The translations under genes and the position numbers were made by a program. Below the pieces are notes generated by a model. The model ran no database searches. It was not told where the DNA came from and saw only the letters and a list, made by a program, of their open reading frames with translations. Shown piece after piece: positions 8,946 to 19,159 of a DNA stretch of 64,000 bases. Source of the stretch: Zongyangia hominis (GTDB taxonomy: Bacteria > Bacillota > Clostridia > Oscillospirales > Ruminococcaceae); NCBI RefSeq assembly GCF_014385095.1, contig NZ_JACRTC010000002.1, positions 186,001 to 250,000 on the forward strand, written 5' to 3'. Positions within the stretch are counted from its first letter, which is position 1; each line of letters begins with the position of its first letter.

Positions 8946-11177
8946 CTAAAAGCTCAGCTGCTCCACCAAGTCCTCCGGCCGCGGTAGGGCGCCCGCCGCC
9001 GGGTAGTTCTTGGCCCGGTACCGGTGAGGGCTTGCAAGCATATCGTCCCGGTAGACCGCCGCCTGCTCCACCAAGGCGTTTTTGCGCAGGGTCATCACCT
9101 GGACGCCCTGGGTGTTCTTGGTGGTCTTGACGGGGATGAGGGCGGTGCTGACAAGGAGCATCCGCTGGCTCGATGCCTTGAGAAGCAGCTCGCACTCCTC
9201 CTGGAAAGCGAAGACCGCCGTCAGCGGCGATTTATCGCTGTAAGCGCCGGTGAGCTTTTTGCGGCGGGTTTTGGTCTCATAGGCGGAGAGGGGCACCTTG
9301 GCCGCCTTGCCGTTTTGGAAGACGAAGACCACATGGCCGCTGTAATCGGCGGTGACCACCATGGACACCACGTTTTCCCCCTCGTCCATCCCCAGTCTGG
9401 CCGGGATGTATTCGCCCAGGACGCTGGCCTTCTGGTCGTCGAACTCGCAGGCGCGGGTCTTATAGACCTGCTGGCGGTCGGTGAAGAAAAGCAGCTCCGC
9501 TAAATTGGTGCTCTCCACCATCTGGCTTATCTCGTCGCCCTCCTTGAGCTTCTGGTCACCGCCCATGCGCAGGGAGAGCGGGGTAATCTTCTTAAAGTAG
9601 CCTTCCCTCGTCAAGAAGAGGTTGACCGGGTAATCGGGGATTTCGTCCTCCTCGTCCACCTCTTCGGTCTCGTCCACATAGATGATCATGGTCTTTCTGG
9701 GCTGGGCGTATTTCTTCTTGACGGCTTTGAGCTCCTCGATGATGACGCCCTGAATCTTCCGCTTGTCTGCGAGGATGCTTTCAACCTGCTGGATGTCGGC
9801 TTTAAGGTCCTCCACCTCGGAGGTGCGTTTGAGGATGTACTCCCGGTTGAGGTGTCGCAGCTTGATCTCCGCCACAAACTCGGCCTGGATTTCGTCGATG
9901 CCAAAGCCGATCATCAGGTTGGGAACGACTTCTTCCTCCTCCTCGGTCTCCCGGACGATTTTCACCGCCTTGTCGATGTCGAGAAGAATTTTAGAGAGTC
10001 CCAGCAGCAGATGGAGCTTGTCCTTTTTCTTTTTCAGCTCAAAGTAGAGCCGGCGTTTGACGCACTCGAGCCGGAAGGCCGTCCACTCCTCGATGAGCTC
10101 ATAGACCCCCATCACCCGGGGCGCGCCGCCGATGAGGACGTTAAAATTGGCCGAAAAGCTGTCCTCCATGGGCGTCATACGAAAGAGCTTTTGCATCAGC
10201 TTTTCCGCGTCCACCCCCCGTTTGAGGTCGATGGTGAGCTTGAGGCCGGACAGGTCCGTCTCATCCCGCATGTCGGAAATTTCCCGGATTTTGCCGGACT
10301 TGATGAGGTCGACCACCTTGTCCATGATGGCCTCCACCGTGGTGGTGGGCGGAATCTGGGTGATCTCGATGCGGTTGCCCGCTTTATCGAAGTTGTACCG
10401 GGCCCGGATTTTGACCGAGCCGCGGCCGGTGCGGTACATCCGCTCGAGCTCCTTCTCGTCGTAGCGCATGAAGCCGCCGCCCGGAAAGTCCGGGCCCTTG
10501 AGGGTATCGCTTAAGTCGTGGTCCGGGTTTTTCATTAAGGCGATGGTGCTGTCGCACACCTCGCCCAAGTTAAACGGGCAGATGGCGCTGGCCATGCCCA
10601 CGGCGATGCCCACGTTGGCGTTGACCAAAATGGTGGGAAAGGTCACCGGCAGGAGGGTGGGCTCTTTCATGGAGTTGTCGTAGTTGTCCACAAAGTCCAC
10701 CGTGTCTTTGTCGATGTCGGCAAAGAGTTCGGCGGCGATGGGGGCGAGCTTAACCTCTGTGTAACGGGAGGCCGCGTAGGCCATGTCCCGGGAATAGGCC
10801 TTGCCGAAGTTGCCCTTGGAATCCACATAGGGATGCAGCAGCGCTTCGCACCCCCGGGTCATACGGACCATGGTCTCGTAGATGGCCTGGTCGCCGTGGG
10901 GGTTAAGCTTCATGGTCTGGCCCACCACGTTGGCGGATTTGGTCCTCGCGCCGTTTAAAAGCCCCATTTTATACATAGTGTATAGAAGTTTCCGGTGGGA
11001 GGGCTTGAATCCGTCGATTTCCGGGATGGCGCGGGAGAGGATGACGCTCATCGCATAGGGCATATAGTTTTTTTCCAGGGTGTCGGTGATGGGCTGCTCG
11101 ATCACCACGCCCGCGTTTTCAAAGTGAGCGGTCTGGTTTGTTTTAGGCCGCTGTGGGATTTTCTTCTTGGGAGCCAT
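8946..11177 (-). CDS. Divergent type II topoisomerase subunit A (ParC/GyrA-like)
   Basis: 743 residues. This is the DNA breakage-reunion subunit of a second gyrase/topoisomerase IV-type enzyme. ALSRAIPEIDGFKPSHRKLLYTM and the active-site region DMAYAASRYTE place the catalytic tyrosine at about residue 139. A long coiled-coil region (about 380-500) and a C-terminal part with weak beta-pinwheel-like repeats (VVSMVVTADYSGHVVFVFQNGKAAKVPLSAY) follow. It differs from textbook GyrA/ParC at many normally fixed positions and matches a divergent Clostridia type as I recall it. GGAGGAACGAC precedes ATG 11177. It is encoded 22 nt downstream of its partner. Calling it parC rather than gyrA is inference. 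Confidence 0.9.
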   Translation of the reverse strand: MAPKKKIPQRPKTNQTAHFENAGVVIEQPITDTLEKNYMPYAMSVILSRAIPEIDGFKPSHRKLLYTMYKMGLLNGARTKSANVVGQTMKLNPHGDQAIYETMVRMTRGCEALLHPYVDSKGNFGKAYSRDMAYAASRYTEVKLAPIAAELFADIDKDTVDFVDNYDNSMKEPTLLPVTFPTILVNANVGIAVGMASAICPFNLGEVCDSTIALMKNPDHDLSDTLKGPDFPGGGFMRYDEKELERMYRTGRGSVKIRARYNFDKAGNRIEITQIPPTTTVEAIMDKVVDLIKSGKIREISDMRDETDLSGLKLTIDLKRGVDAEKLMQKLFRMTPMEDSFSANFNVLIGGAPRVMGVYELIEEWTAFRLECVKRRLYFELKKKKDKLHLLLGLSKILLDIDKAVKIVRETEEEEEVVPNLMIGFGIDEIQAEFVAEIKLRHLNREYILKRTSEVEDLKADIQQVESILADKRKIQGVIIEELKAVKKKYAQPRKTMIIYVDETEEVDEEDEIPDYPVNLFLTREGYFKKITPLSLRMGGDQKLKEGDEISQMVESTNLAELLFFTDRQQVYKTRACEFDDQKASVLGEYIPARLGMDEGENVVSMVVTADYSGHVVFVFQNGKAAKVPLSAYETKTRRKKLTGAYSDKSPLTAVFAFQEECELLLKASSQRMLLVSTALIPVKTTKNTQGVQVMTLRKNALVEQAAVYRDDMLASPHRYRAKNYPAAGALPRPEDLVEQLSF

Positions 11178-11199
11178 GTCGTTCCTCCGTCCGGTTAAT

Positions 11200-13182
11200 T
11201 TAAGAGACGTCCGCGGCGTCTAGGTAGAGGTAGCCGTTTTGGGCGATAAATTCTTTTCTGCCGGGGAGATTTTCCCCCAGCAGCAGGTCGAACATCTCGC
11301 TGGTGGCCTTGGCGTCGTCGGGGGTGACCTTGATCAGGCGTCTGGTCTCGGGGTTCATAGTGGTCAGCCACATCATGTCTGGCTCGTTCTCTCCCAGGCC
11401 CTTGGAGCGCTGGATGCTGTATTTGTTCTTGCCGATCTTCTCCAAAATGGCGGCCTTCTCCGCCTCGGTGTAGGCAAAGTAGGTCTCCCCCTTGGAGTTA
11501 ATTTCATACAGCGGCGATTCCGCAATAAAAACGTAGCCCTGCTCGATGAGGGTGGGGGTCAGGGTGTAGAGCATCGTCAGAATAAGGGTCCGGATTTGGA
11601 AGCCGTCCACGTCCGCATCGGTACAGATGACGATCTTGTTCCACCTGAGCCCCTCCAGGTCGAAGGAAGCCAGGTCCTTGTTGGCCTTGCTCTTGACCTC
11701 CACCCCGCAGCCGAGGACCTTGATGATGTCGGTGATGATGTCGTTTTTAAAGATTTTCCCGTACTCGGCCTTTAAGCAGTTGAGAATCTTACCCCGAACC
11801 GGGATGATGGCCTGAAACTCGGCGTCCCGGCCCATCTTGCAGGAGCCCAGGGCCGAGTCGCCCTCCACGATGTAGATTTCCCGCCGGGAGGTGTCCCGGG
11901 TCCGACAGTCGACGAACTTCTGCACGCGGTTGGCAAGGTCAATGGTGCCCGCCAGCTTCTTTTTGATGTTGAGCCTCGTCTTCTCCGCGTTTTCCCGGCT
12001 GCGCTTGTTGATGAGCACCTGCTCGGCCACCTTGGCCGCGTCGTCGGGGTTCTCGATGAAGTAGATTTCCAACTGGTGCTTGAGAAATTCCGTCATGCAC
12101 TCATAGATGAATTTATTGGTGATGGCCTTCTTGGTCTGGTTTTCGTAGGAGGTCTGGGTGGAGAAGGAGGAGGACACCAGGATCAGGCACTCCTCCACGT
12201 CCACAAAGGAGATTTTGCTCTCGTTTTTGAGATACTTGCCGGTCTGTTTGAGATAGGCGTCGATCTGGCTGACAAAGGCCTGCTTGACGGCCCGCTCGGG
12301 GGAGCCGCCGTGTTCTAGGTGGCTGGAGTTGTGGTAATATTCGATGAGCTTGACCCGGTTGGAGAAGCAGCAGGCCACCTGGAGCTTCACCTTGTATTCG
12401 GGCTTGTCCTGCCGGTCCCGGCCCTTACGCTCCCCGCTCCAGTTTTGAATCGGGGTCAGGAAGGTGTCCTGTGCGATCTCCTTGACATAGTCGACGATGC
12501 CCTCTTCGTAGAGGAACTCCTGCTCGTCGAAGCCACCGCCGTTTTGAATCCTGAGCACAAAGCGAAGCCCCGCGTTGACCACGGCCTGACGCTTGAGAAT
12601 TTCGGTATAATATTCGTCGGGGACGTCCACGTCGGTGAAGACGTCCAGGTCCGGCTTCCAGCGGATGCGGGTGCCGGTGCGCTTCTTCTTGACTTCCTGC
12701 TTTTGGAGCCCCCCCACGTTCTCGCCCTTTTCAAAGCGCAGATTGTACTGGAAACCGTCCCGGAAGATCTCCACGTCCATGTATTCGGAGGCGTACTGGG
12801 TGGCGCACAGGCCCAGGCCGTTGAGCCCCAGAGAGAACTCGTAGCTCTCGCCCTCGTTGGTGCGGTATTTGCCGCCCGCGTAGAGCTCGCAGAAGACAAG
12901 CTCCCAGTTATATTTCTTTTCGTTATTGTTGTAGTCCACCGGGATGCCCCGGCCGAAGTCCTCCACCTCCACCGAGTGGTCCGCGTATTTGGTGATGACG
13001 ATCCGGTCGCCGTGGCCCTCCCTGGCCTCGTCGATGGAGTTGGAGAGTATTTCAAAGATGGAGTGCTCGCAGCCCTCGATGCCGTCGGAGCCGAAGATGA
13101 CGCCGGGGCGTTTGCGCACCCGGTCGGCGCCTTTGAGGGACTGGATACTGTCGTTGCCATACTCTTGTGATTTTTTTGCCAT
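11200..13182 (-). CDS. Divergent type II topoisomerase subunit B (ParE/GyrB-like)
   Basis: 660 residues. The ATPase subunit of the pair. GHKL motifs are present: EILSNSIDEAREG (N box with Asn and Asp), DFGRGIPV and the ATP-lid segment FSLGLNGLGLCATQYAS. The TOPRIM domain has YIVEGDSALGSCKMGRD and DADVDGFQIRTLIL, where ordinary GyrB/ParE has EGDSAGG and DADVDGxHI. The metal-binding Glu and Asp-x-Asp are kept, so activity is expected. GGGGAGG precedes ATG 13182. A good TTGACA lies at 13264-13269 on the minus strand, but I found no matching -10. Confidence 0.9.
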   Translation of the reverse strand: MAKKSQEYGNDSIQSLKGADRVRKRPGVIFGSDGIEGCEHSIFEILSNSIDEAREGHGDRIVITKYADHSVEVEDFGRGIPVDYNNNEKKYNWELVFCELYAGGKYRTNEGESYEFSLGLNGLGLCATQYASEYMDVEIFRDGFQYNLRFEKGENVGGLQKQEVKKKRTGTRIRWKPDLDVFTDVDVPDEYYTEILKRQAVVNAGLRFVLRIQNGGGFDEQEFLYEEGIVDYVKEIAQDTFLTPIQNWSGERKGRDRQDKPEYKVKLQVACCFSNRVKLIEYYHNSSHLEHGGSPERAVKQAFVSQIDAYLKQTGKYLKNESKISFVDVEECLILVSSSFSTQTSYENQTKKAITNKFIYECMTEFLKHQLEIYFIENPDDAAKVAEQVLINKRSRENAEKTRLNIKKKLAGTIDLANRVQKFVDCRTRDTSRREIYIVEGDSALGSCKMGRDAEFQAIIPVRGKILNCLKAEYGKIFKNDIITDIIKVLGCGVEVKSKANKDLASFDLEGLRWNKIVICTDADVDGFQIRTLILTMLYTLTPTLIEQGYVFIAESPLYEINSKGETYFAYTEAEKAAILEKIGKNKYSIQRSKGLGENEPDMMWLTTMNPETRRLIKVTPDDAKATSEMFDLLLGENLPGRKEFIAQNGYLYLDAADVS

Positions 13183-13464
13183 TCGTTTTTAACCTCCCCG
13201 CCCCGGACAGCATCCGGAACAGTCTATCATTTGAAAGGATACCCATTTTGTCTCAAAATAAAATGTCAACGGACGCTTCTTCCCGCTTGCCTCCACTGAA
13301 AAAGCTGCCGGGAAGCATTCCTTTGGAAGTTTCATCCAGTCTAAATTGTAACCCAAAGTTCGCCCAACGTCAAATCATCCGATGAGCGGGGCCAAACGCG
13401 CAAACAAAAACCGGCTGTTTTTACAAACATCCGGTTTTCCGTTTGTGTTTCGTTGCCGCTTCGC
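13183..13464. other. 282-bp gap between parE and ftsH with the ftsH terminator
   Basis: Holds a minus-strand hairpin at 13406-13438 (AAACCGG-c-TGTTT...AAACA-t-CCGGTTT) followed by TTTTTGTTTG, read as the ftsH terminator, plus the parE 5' region. No gene is supported. Confidence 0.65.
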
Positions 13465-15432
13465 CTAGATGGTGGGGGAATCCTCCCCGGACGGCTGTCC
13501 GAGGACCTCGCCCGCGTCGGTTCCCTCCTGGGGGGCGGAGCCGGCGGACTGGGAAGCGCCGGAGGTGAAGTAGCTCTCCGGATCGCCGACGAGCGCGCCG
13601 AAGAGGGAGTCCTCCATCAGCTTTCTAAACTCGTCGCCGTCGACCTTCTCGTGCTCGAAGAGGTAGACCGCCACCTTGTGGAGCTTATCCATATGGGTAT
13701 TGAGGATATCCTTGGTGGACTCGTAGGCGGTGTCGATGATCTCACGGATCTCCGAGTCGATCTCCGCCGCCACATTTTCCGAATAATCCCGGTTGTGGCC
13801 GATGTCCATCCCCAGGAAGACCTCGCCCTGGTCCTGGCCGTAGACGATGGGGCCCAGCTTTTCGCTGAAGCCGTAGCGGGTGACCATGCTTCTGGCGATG
13901 CCGGTGGCCCGCTCGATGTCGTTGGAAGCGCCGGTGGATATGTCGTCGAGCACCAGCTTTTCCGCCACTCGTCCGCCGAGCAGCGTGACAATCTGCTCCA
14001 TCATTTCCTTTTTGCCTACGTAGCTCTTGTCCTCCGAAGGCAGGCTCATGGTAAATCCGCCCGCCATGCCCCGGGGTATGATGGAAATCTGATGGACCGG
14101 GTCCTGGGTCTTGGAATAGTAGGTACAGACGGCGTGGCCCGCCTCGTGATAGGCGGTAAGCTTTTTGTCCTTGTCGGTGACTTTATGGGAACGCTTCTCG
14201 GGGCCCGCCACCACCTTGATGGTGGCCTCCTCGATCTGCTCCATGGTGATGGCTTTCAGGTTCTTCCGAGCGGCCAAGAGCGCCGCCTCGTTGACCAGGT
14301 TTTCCAGATCCGCGCCGGTGAAGCCCGCCGTGGACTTGGCAATGACGGACAGCTCCACATCCGGGCCGATGGGCTTGTTGCGGGTGTGGACCTTGAGGAT
14401 GTCCTCCCGGCCCTTGACGTCGGGGTAGCCCACCACGATCTGGCGGTCGAAGCGCCCCGGACGCATCAGCGCCGGGTCCAGAATGTCCCGCCGGTTGGTG
14501 GCCGCGATGACGATGACGCCGGTGTTCATACCGAAGCCGTCCATCTCGACCAGAAGCTGGTTTAAAGTCTGCTCCCGCTCGTCGTGGCCGCCGCCGAGGC
14601 CCGCGCCCCTGTGCCGGCCCACCGCGTCGATCTCGTCGATGAAGACGATGCTGGGGGCGTTTTTCTTGGCGTTTTCAAAGAGGTCACGGACGCGGGACGC
14701 GCCCACGCCGACAAACATTTCCACAAAGTCGGAGCCGGAGATGGAGAAAAACGGCACGCCGGCCTCCCCCGCCACCGCCCGGGCGAGCAGGGTTTTACCG
14801 GTTCCCGGAGGTCCCATCAGCAGCACGCCCTTGGGAATGCGGGCGCCCAGCTCGTTAAATTTCCGTGGGTTTTTGAGGAATTCCACGATCTCCTGTAATT
14901 CCGCCTTTTCCTCCTCGGCCCCCGCCACGTCGGCGAAGGTGGTCTTGGGCCCATCGGGGGGCTGCTTGACCTTGGCCTTGGAGAAGGTGTTCATCTTACC
15001 GGCGCCGCCGCCTCCGGCCTGGCGCATCATCATGACCCAGAAGACCACCAGCGCGCCCACCAAGAGCAGGGAGGGCAGCATGGAGAGCCACCAGGGAATC
15101 TCGGTGGCGGGAATCTGGTCAAAAGTCATCTTGGCGTCGGGATGGGCCTCGTTATAGGATTTCACCGACTCTTTGATATCGTCGAGGAACACGCCCACGT
15201 TGGCAACTTTGTAGACCACAGGCTTTTCCTGTCCCGCTACCTTGAGCGTCAGCTCTCCCGTTCCGAAATCGAGGGTATAGTCGGTCACCTTCCCCGTTTC
15301 AAAATAGCTGAGGACCTCGCTGTATTTCATCTGCGAGGTGGGCTTCATGGCATAGAACAGGGACATGCCTAGAATCAGCAAAACCAGCAGGGCCACATAC
15401 AGCCCGATATTCCTGGATTTTTTGGTTGCCAA
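13465..15432 (-). CDS. ftsH: ATP-dependent zinc metalloprotease FtsH
   Basis: 655 residues. A membrane-anchored AAA+ protease for misfolded membrane proteins and short-lived regulators. Two membrane segments (about 9-29 and 113-136) flank an extracytoplasmic domain. Walker A is GPPGTGKT (207-214), Walker [12 protein letters not shown], the second region of homology is [18 protein letters not shown], and the zinc site HEAGH is at 429-433. The C-terminus is low-complexity (Ser/Ala/Gly). The start is TTG 15432: AAAAGGAGTGACGCTG precedes it and the protein begins MATKKSRN. It follows hpt and tilS, the classical tilS-hpt-ftsH order. Confidence 0.97.
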   Translation of the reverse strand: MATKKSRNIGLYVALLVLLILGMSLFYAMKPTSQMKYSEVLSYFETGKVTDYTLDFGTGELTLKVAGQEKPVVYKVANVGVFLDDIKESVKSYNEAHPDAKMTFDQIPATEIPWWLSMLPSLLLVGALVVFWVMMMRQAGGGGAGKMNTFSKAKVKQPPDGPKTTFADVAGAEEEKAELQEIVEFLKNPRKFNELGARIPKGVLLMGPPGTGKTLLARAVAGEAGVPFFSISGSDFVEMFVGVGASRVRDLFENAKKNAPSIVFIDEIDAVGRHRGAGLGGGHDEREQTLNQLLVEMDGFGMNTGVIVIAATNRRDILDPALMRPGRFDRQIVVGYPDVKGREDILKVHTRNKPIGPDVELSVIAKSTAGFTGADLENLVNEAALLAARKNLKAITMEQIEEATIKVVAGPEKRSHKVTDKDKKLTAYHEAGHAVCTYYSKTQDPVHQISIIPRGMAGGFTMSLPSEDKSYVGKKEMMEQIVTLLGGRVAEKLVLDDISTGASNDIERATGIARSMVTRYGFSEKLGPIVYGQDQGEVFLGMDIGHNRDYSENVAAEIDSEIREIIDTAYESTKDILNTHMDKLHKVAVYLFEHEKVDGDEFRKLMEDSLFGALVGDPESYFTSGASQSAGSAPQEGTDAGEVLGQPSGEDSPTI

Positions 15433-15556
15433 ACAGCGTCACTCCTTTTGTTTCAGTTGGGGTATCCGCGCTCCCGCCGCTTTAGCTTATGCCGCTTAGG
15501 GGGCGCATATGCAAGCAGGCCGCGGCGCCCCCAGGCGCCGGGCCGGAATTTCTGTT

Positions 15557-16093
15557 TTATTCGTAGACCGAGGGCTTGAGGATGCCCACATAGGGAAGAT
15601 TGCGATATTTTTCCGCGTAGTCGAGGCCGTAGCCCACCACAAATTCGTCGGGCACCTCAAAGCAGACGTAGTCGGGCTTGATGTCGGCCTCCCGGCGGGC
15701 GGGTTTATCGAGGAGGGTGGCGATGCGGATGCTCTTGGGACCCCGCTTGGAGAGCATGTCCCGCAGATAATGTAAGGTCTTGCCGCTGTCTAAGATATCC
15801 TCCACCAACAGCAGATCCACCCCTTCCAGGGAGCGGTCCAGGTCCTTGATGATCTTCACTTCGCCGGATGTTTTGGTCCCCGAGCCGTAGCTGGAAACCG
15901 ACATGAAGTCGATGGCCGCGTTGACGTCGATGGCCCGCATCAAATCGGCCATAAACACCACCGAGCCCTTGAGTACGCTGACGAGCAGCAAGTTCTTGTC
16001 GTGATAATCCCGACTGATCTTCGCGCCGATCTCGCTGACCTTGGCGGCGATTTCCTCTTCGCTTAACAGCACTTTCAAAATGTCTTCCTTCAT
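15557..16093 (-). CDS. hpt: Hypoxanthine phosphoribosyltransferase
   Basis: 178 residues. Purine salvage: joins PRPP to hypoxanthine or guanine. The PRPP-binding motif is [32 protein letters not shown] and the flexible-loop region [13 protein letters not shown] are also typical. ATG 16093 overlaps the tilS stop codon as ATGA, and GGGGAGG precedes it, so translation is coupled to tilS. Confidence 0.96.
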   Translation of the reverse strand: MKEDILKVLLSEEEIAAKVSEIGAKISRDYHDKNLLLVSVLKGSVVFMADLMRAIDVNAAIDFMSVSSYGSGTKTSGEVKIIKDLDRSLEGVDLLLVEDILDSGKTLHYLRDMLSKRGPKSIRIATLLDKPARREADIKPDYVCFEVPDEFVVGYGLDYAEKYRNLPYVGILKPSVYE

Positions 16094-17673
16094 GTCAAAT
16101 CCTCCCCATGATCTTTCTCTTCCATTTTCACCCAGAGGATGCGCTGGGTCTCCTCCGTGACCGCCACACTTTCGTCGCAGCCAAAGCCAAAAACCCACAG
16201 CACCTTGTTATCATCTGTCAAAACGGGGATTCTATCCCTGACTTGCGCCGGGATTCCCGCCTCTTGCAGCAATTTTTTTAACGTCTTGGTGACGCCTCTG
16301 CCCATAAGCCGGATGCTGTCTCCCGGCTTTCTATTTCTAATGCGGGCAGTAACGCCTATTTTATCATAGTCCAAGGTATTTTTTAATACCTTTTGATGAA
16401 ATTTTTTTAAATTCTCCCATTTCTCACGGTCAAGGATTTCCAAATGCAAATCCACGCCCTCCAAAAACGGATGGATACCGGCCTCCGCCGGCAAGCTCGT
16501 GGGCAGGGGAGGCGGCGTCTCCCGCAACACCCGGAGCACCCCGCCCCGCACCTGGCAAAAGTGGACGGGATCGAGTTCCACCGCGCCGCCGGCGGACAGA
16601 CACGCCTCGATGAGCCGCAGCTGCCGCCCCGTGCAGGGAGCGCCCTCCCCCTCGAGAATGAGGCGCAAAGCCCGGCCTCGGAGGGCGGATGGGAGATCCG
16701 CCAGCTTTTTCGCGTCAAAACCGGAAGCCTTCTCCGTTTCCCAGAACCACTGGACGCCGCACGGCGTCCGGTGGGCAGTCTCCTTCGGTTCCGGGTCCCC
16801 GTCAGACAGCCGGGCGGGCTTTGGCGTTTTTCCCTCCCCATTCCATGGGGAGGTCGCCCCTGCAACTCCAATTTTCCCATCTGATGGCCGGGCGGCCTTC
16901 TCCGCTTCGAGACGGCTGTCTGATTTCGCGACTCCCTGTTCTGGCAGCCGGGCGGCCGCCACCGCCTCCTTTGCCAAGGCGCTTAAAAATTCCTCGTCCT
17001 GACGCAATAGCCGCTGGGTCTCGGAAAAAGTGACCGCAAATCCCGGGTGTACCCGCTCGAAATCGGGCACCAGATGATTGCGGATAAAGTTGCGCGTATA
17101 GTCATCGGATAAATTGGTGCTGTCGGTGACATAGGAAAGATTCCACTCCCGGCAGTAGTCCTCGATGTCCCGGCGGGTATAGGGAAGCAGCGGCCGGAGA
17201 AATTCGTCCCGGCGCTCAGGAATCCCGCACAGTCCTTTGAGCCCCGTCCCCCGCGCCAGGTGGAAGAGGGTGGTTTCGATGCTGTCGGAGAGGGTGTGGG
17301 CGGTGGCTATCCAGGCGCGGTGCTCACGGGCCAGGGACGAAAAAAAGGCGTAGCGCTCGTTTCTGCCGCACAGTTCCAGGGAAATGCCCTGCTCCTTTGC
17401 TTTGGAAACCACGTCCACGTCTTTGACAAAGAGCGGTAAGCCCAGCCGCGAACAAAAATTCCGGACAAAGTCCTCGTCCCGTTTGGCCTCCTCCCCGCGG
17501 ATGCGGTGGTTGAGGTGGCAGGCCATGACCGGTAGGCCCATCTCCTCCCGGCCGCTCCACAGAAGATGCGCCAGGCACACCGAATCAGCGCCTCCCGACA
17601 GGGCCACGATGATGGCGTCCCTCTCTGATAGCCGCACCTTTGCTTTGAGCTGGTCAATTACCTCACGGTTCAC
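16090..17673 (-). CDS. tilS: tRNA(Ile)-lysidine synthase with an in-frame insertion
   Basis: 527 residues, longer than the usual 440-470. It modifies C34 of tRNA-Ile(CAU) to lysidine, essential for AUA decoding. The PP-loop SGGADS is at about 26-31, with [17 protein letters not shown] and GRNERYAFF following. The C-terminal substrate-binding region resumes with [38 protein letters not shown]. Residues about 238-318 are an extra, low-complexity, repeat-like segment (repeated ARLPEQ/ARPSDGK/ARLSDGD). The start is GTG 17673, overlapping the end of dnaB by 11 bp, because the upstream part of this frame lies inside dnaB. Confidence 0.93.
   Translation of the reverse strand: MNREVIDQLKAKVRLSERDAIIVALSGGADSVCLAHLLWSGREEMGLPVMACHLNHRIRGEEAKRDEDFVRNFCSRLGLPLFVKDVDVVSKAKEQGISLELCGRNERYAFFSSLAREHRAWIATAHTLSDSIETTLFHLARGTGLKGLCGIPERRDEFLRPLLPYTRRDIEDYCREWNLSYVTDSTNLSDDYTRNFIRNHLVPDFERVHPGFAVTFSETQRLLRQDEEFLSALAKEAVAAARLPEQGVAKSDSRLEAEKAARPSDGKIGVAGATSPWNGEGKTPKPARLSDGDPEPKETAHRTPCGVQWFWETEKASGFDAKKLADLPSALRGRALRLILEGEGAPCTGRQLRLIEACLSAGGAVELDPVHFCQVRGGVLRVLRETPPPLPTSLPAEAGIHPFLEGVDLHLEILDREKWENLKKFHQKVLKNTLDYDKIGVTARIRNRKPGDSIRLMGRGVTKTLKKLLQEAGIPAQVRDRIPVLTDDNKVLWVFGFGCDESVAVTEETQRILWVKMEEKDHGEDLT
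16720..16990 (-). repeat. Repeat-like insertion inside tilS
   Basis: Three imperfect copies of a GC-rich motif (CCGCCCGGCTGTCTGA-like on the minus strand, near 16804, 16881 and 16936), plus a palindrome CCTCCCCAT-tcc-ATGGGGAGG at 16833-16853. The encoded residues (about 80) are rich in A, R, P, E and K and unlike TilS. The structure resembles palindromic elements that enter genes in frame, and the GC-rich hairpin character matches intergenic repeats elsewhere in the window. Confidence 0.55.
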
Positions 17674-19009
17674 TTCTAAACAACTCCAAATTTCCAAAAC
17701 GGGTGTATTGGCCGTCCCAGCTGAGCTTGATGATGCCGGTCTCGCCGTGGCGGTTTTTAGAGACGATGCACTCCGCCACGTTCTGTTCCTCCGACTCCCG
17801 GTTGTAGTAGGCGTCCCGGTAGAGGAAGAGCACGATGTCCGAGTCCTGCTCGATGGAGCCGGACTCACGCAGGTCGGCCAGGATAGGCCGGTGGTCGGTC
17901 CGCGCCTCCGGGCCGCGGGAGAGCTGGGACAGGGTGATGACGGGCACGTCCAGCTCCTTGGCCATGATTTTGAGGTTTCGGGTGATCTCGGAAATCTCCA
18001 CCACCCGGTTGTCGTTGCGCCGCCCCGAGCTCATCAGCTGCAAATAGTCGATGACCACCAGCCCCAGGTCCTTGACCCGGCGCAGCTTCGCCTTCATCTG
18101 GGCCACGGTGGTGCCGGAGGTATCGTCGATGTAAATTTGGGCCTTGGCTAAGGTCTGGGCCGTCATGGCCAGGCGCACCCACTCCTCGCTGGACATGTTG
18201 CCGGTGCGCAGGGACATGCTGGAAATGGACGCCTCGGAGGAGAGCATCCGGGACACCAGCTGTTCCTTTGTCATTTCCAGGGAAAAGATAGCCACTTTCT
18301 TCTTGGCCTTGATGGCCACATTGGCCGCGATATTTAAAGCGAAGCTGGTCTTACCCATGGCCGGGCGGGCGGCCAGTAGGATGAGGTCGGATTTATTGAG
18401 GCCCACCGTGATGTTGTCAAGACCCGTAAATCCGGAGGGCACGCCCATAAATTCCGATTTGTCGTCCCCCGACAGCTTCTGAAGCCGGTCGTAGGTCTCG
18501 ATGATGATCTCGTCAATCCGCTGCAAGCCCTGGGAGTCCCGGCCCTGGCGGATGTCGAAGATCTTCTGTTCGGCGTAATCGAGCAGGTTGGAGGCGTCGC
18601 CGTGGCCGGTCTGGGAGTTCTCGATGATCTCCTGGGAGGCCGAGATGAGGCGGCGCAGGTAGTATTTTTCCGCCACGATCTTGGCGTAGGCCTCCACGTT
18701 GGTGGAGGTGGGCACGATCTGTGCCAGGGAAACTAAATAGACCTTGGCGTCCTCGTCGCTTTCAAAGATTTCGTCGGACTTGACCGCTTCCAAGAGGGTG
18801 ACAAAGTCGATGATCTGTCCGGCGGTGAACATCCGCAGGATGGTAGAAAAAATCTCCCGGTTCTGGGGCCGGTAAAAGCAGTCGGGCGTGATATATTCGA
18901 GCACCGCCGAAATACAGGCCGGGTCGATGAGGATGGCGCCGAGCACCGACTGCTCCGCCTCCAAATTGTAGGGCAGCTCCTGGCCATAGAGGGCCGACAT
19001 CTCGTCCAA
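17663..19009 (-). CDS. dnaB: Replicative DNA helicase DnaB
   Basis: 448 residues. The hexameric 5'-3' helicase at the replication fork (DnaC in Bacillus nomenclature). The N-terminal DnaB domain starts PYNLEAEQSVLGAILIDP. The RecA-like ATPase has Walker A ARPAMGKTSFALNIA (about residue 215), VVIDYLQLM (Walker B) and SQLSRGPEARTDHRPILADLRESGSIEQDSD. The start is TTG 19009, 9 nt after GGGAGG; the ATG three codons later is too far from the site. It follows rplI, the usual rplI-dnaB order, with a hairpin between them. Confidence 0.96.
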   Translation of the reverse strand: MDEMSALYGQELPYNLEAEQSVLGAILIDPACISAVLEYITPDCFYRPQNREIFSTILRMFTAGQIIDFVTLLEAVKSDEIFESDEDAKVYLVSLAQIVPTSTNVEAYAKIVAEKYYLRRLISASQEIIENSQTGHGDASNLLDYAEQKIFDIRQGRDSQGLQRIDEIIIETYDRLQKLSGDDKSEFMGVPSGFTGLDNITVGLNKSDLILLAARPAMGKTSFALNIAANVAIKAKKKVAIFSLEMTKEQLVSRMLSSEASISSMSLRTGNMSSEEWVRLAMTAQTLAKAQIYIDDTSGTTVAQMKAKLRRVKDLGLVVIDYLQLMSSGRRNDNRVVEISEITRNLKIMAKELDVPVITLSQLSRGPEARTDHRPILADLRESGSIEQDSDIVLFLYRDAYYNRESEEQNVAECIVSKNRHGETGIIKLSWDGQYTRFGNLELFRSEP

Positions 19010-19082
19010 TGGGCTTCACCTCCCGCTTTGCGCGATCAAAATTTCCACCGGATGACCGGCGAATGAAGTAGGGCCTGGACAC

Positions 19083-19119
19083 AAGCCGCCTTCCGCTCCC
19101 ATGGGGCGGAAGGCGGCTT
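19083..19119. terminator. Hairpin between rplI and dnaB
   Basis: AAGCCGCCTTCCGC with GCGGAAGGCGGCTT, loop TCCCATGG. The T-rich flank (TTTCTTTCTAT) is on the plus strand and the minus side has little U tract. It is more likely a processing or attenuation hairpin within the rplI-dnaB transcript than a full terminator. Confidence 0.55.
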
Positions 19120-19159
19120 TCTTTCTATGTTCTGCTGGGTCTGCGCAGGACTCCCAAAG

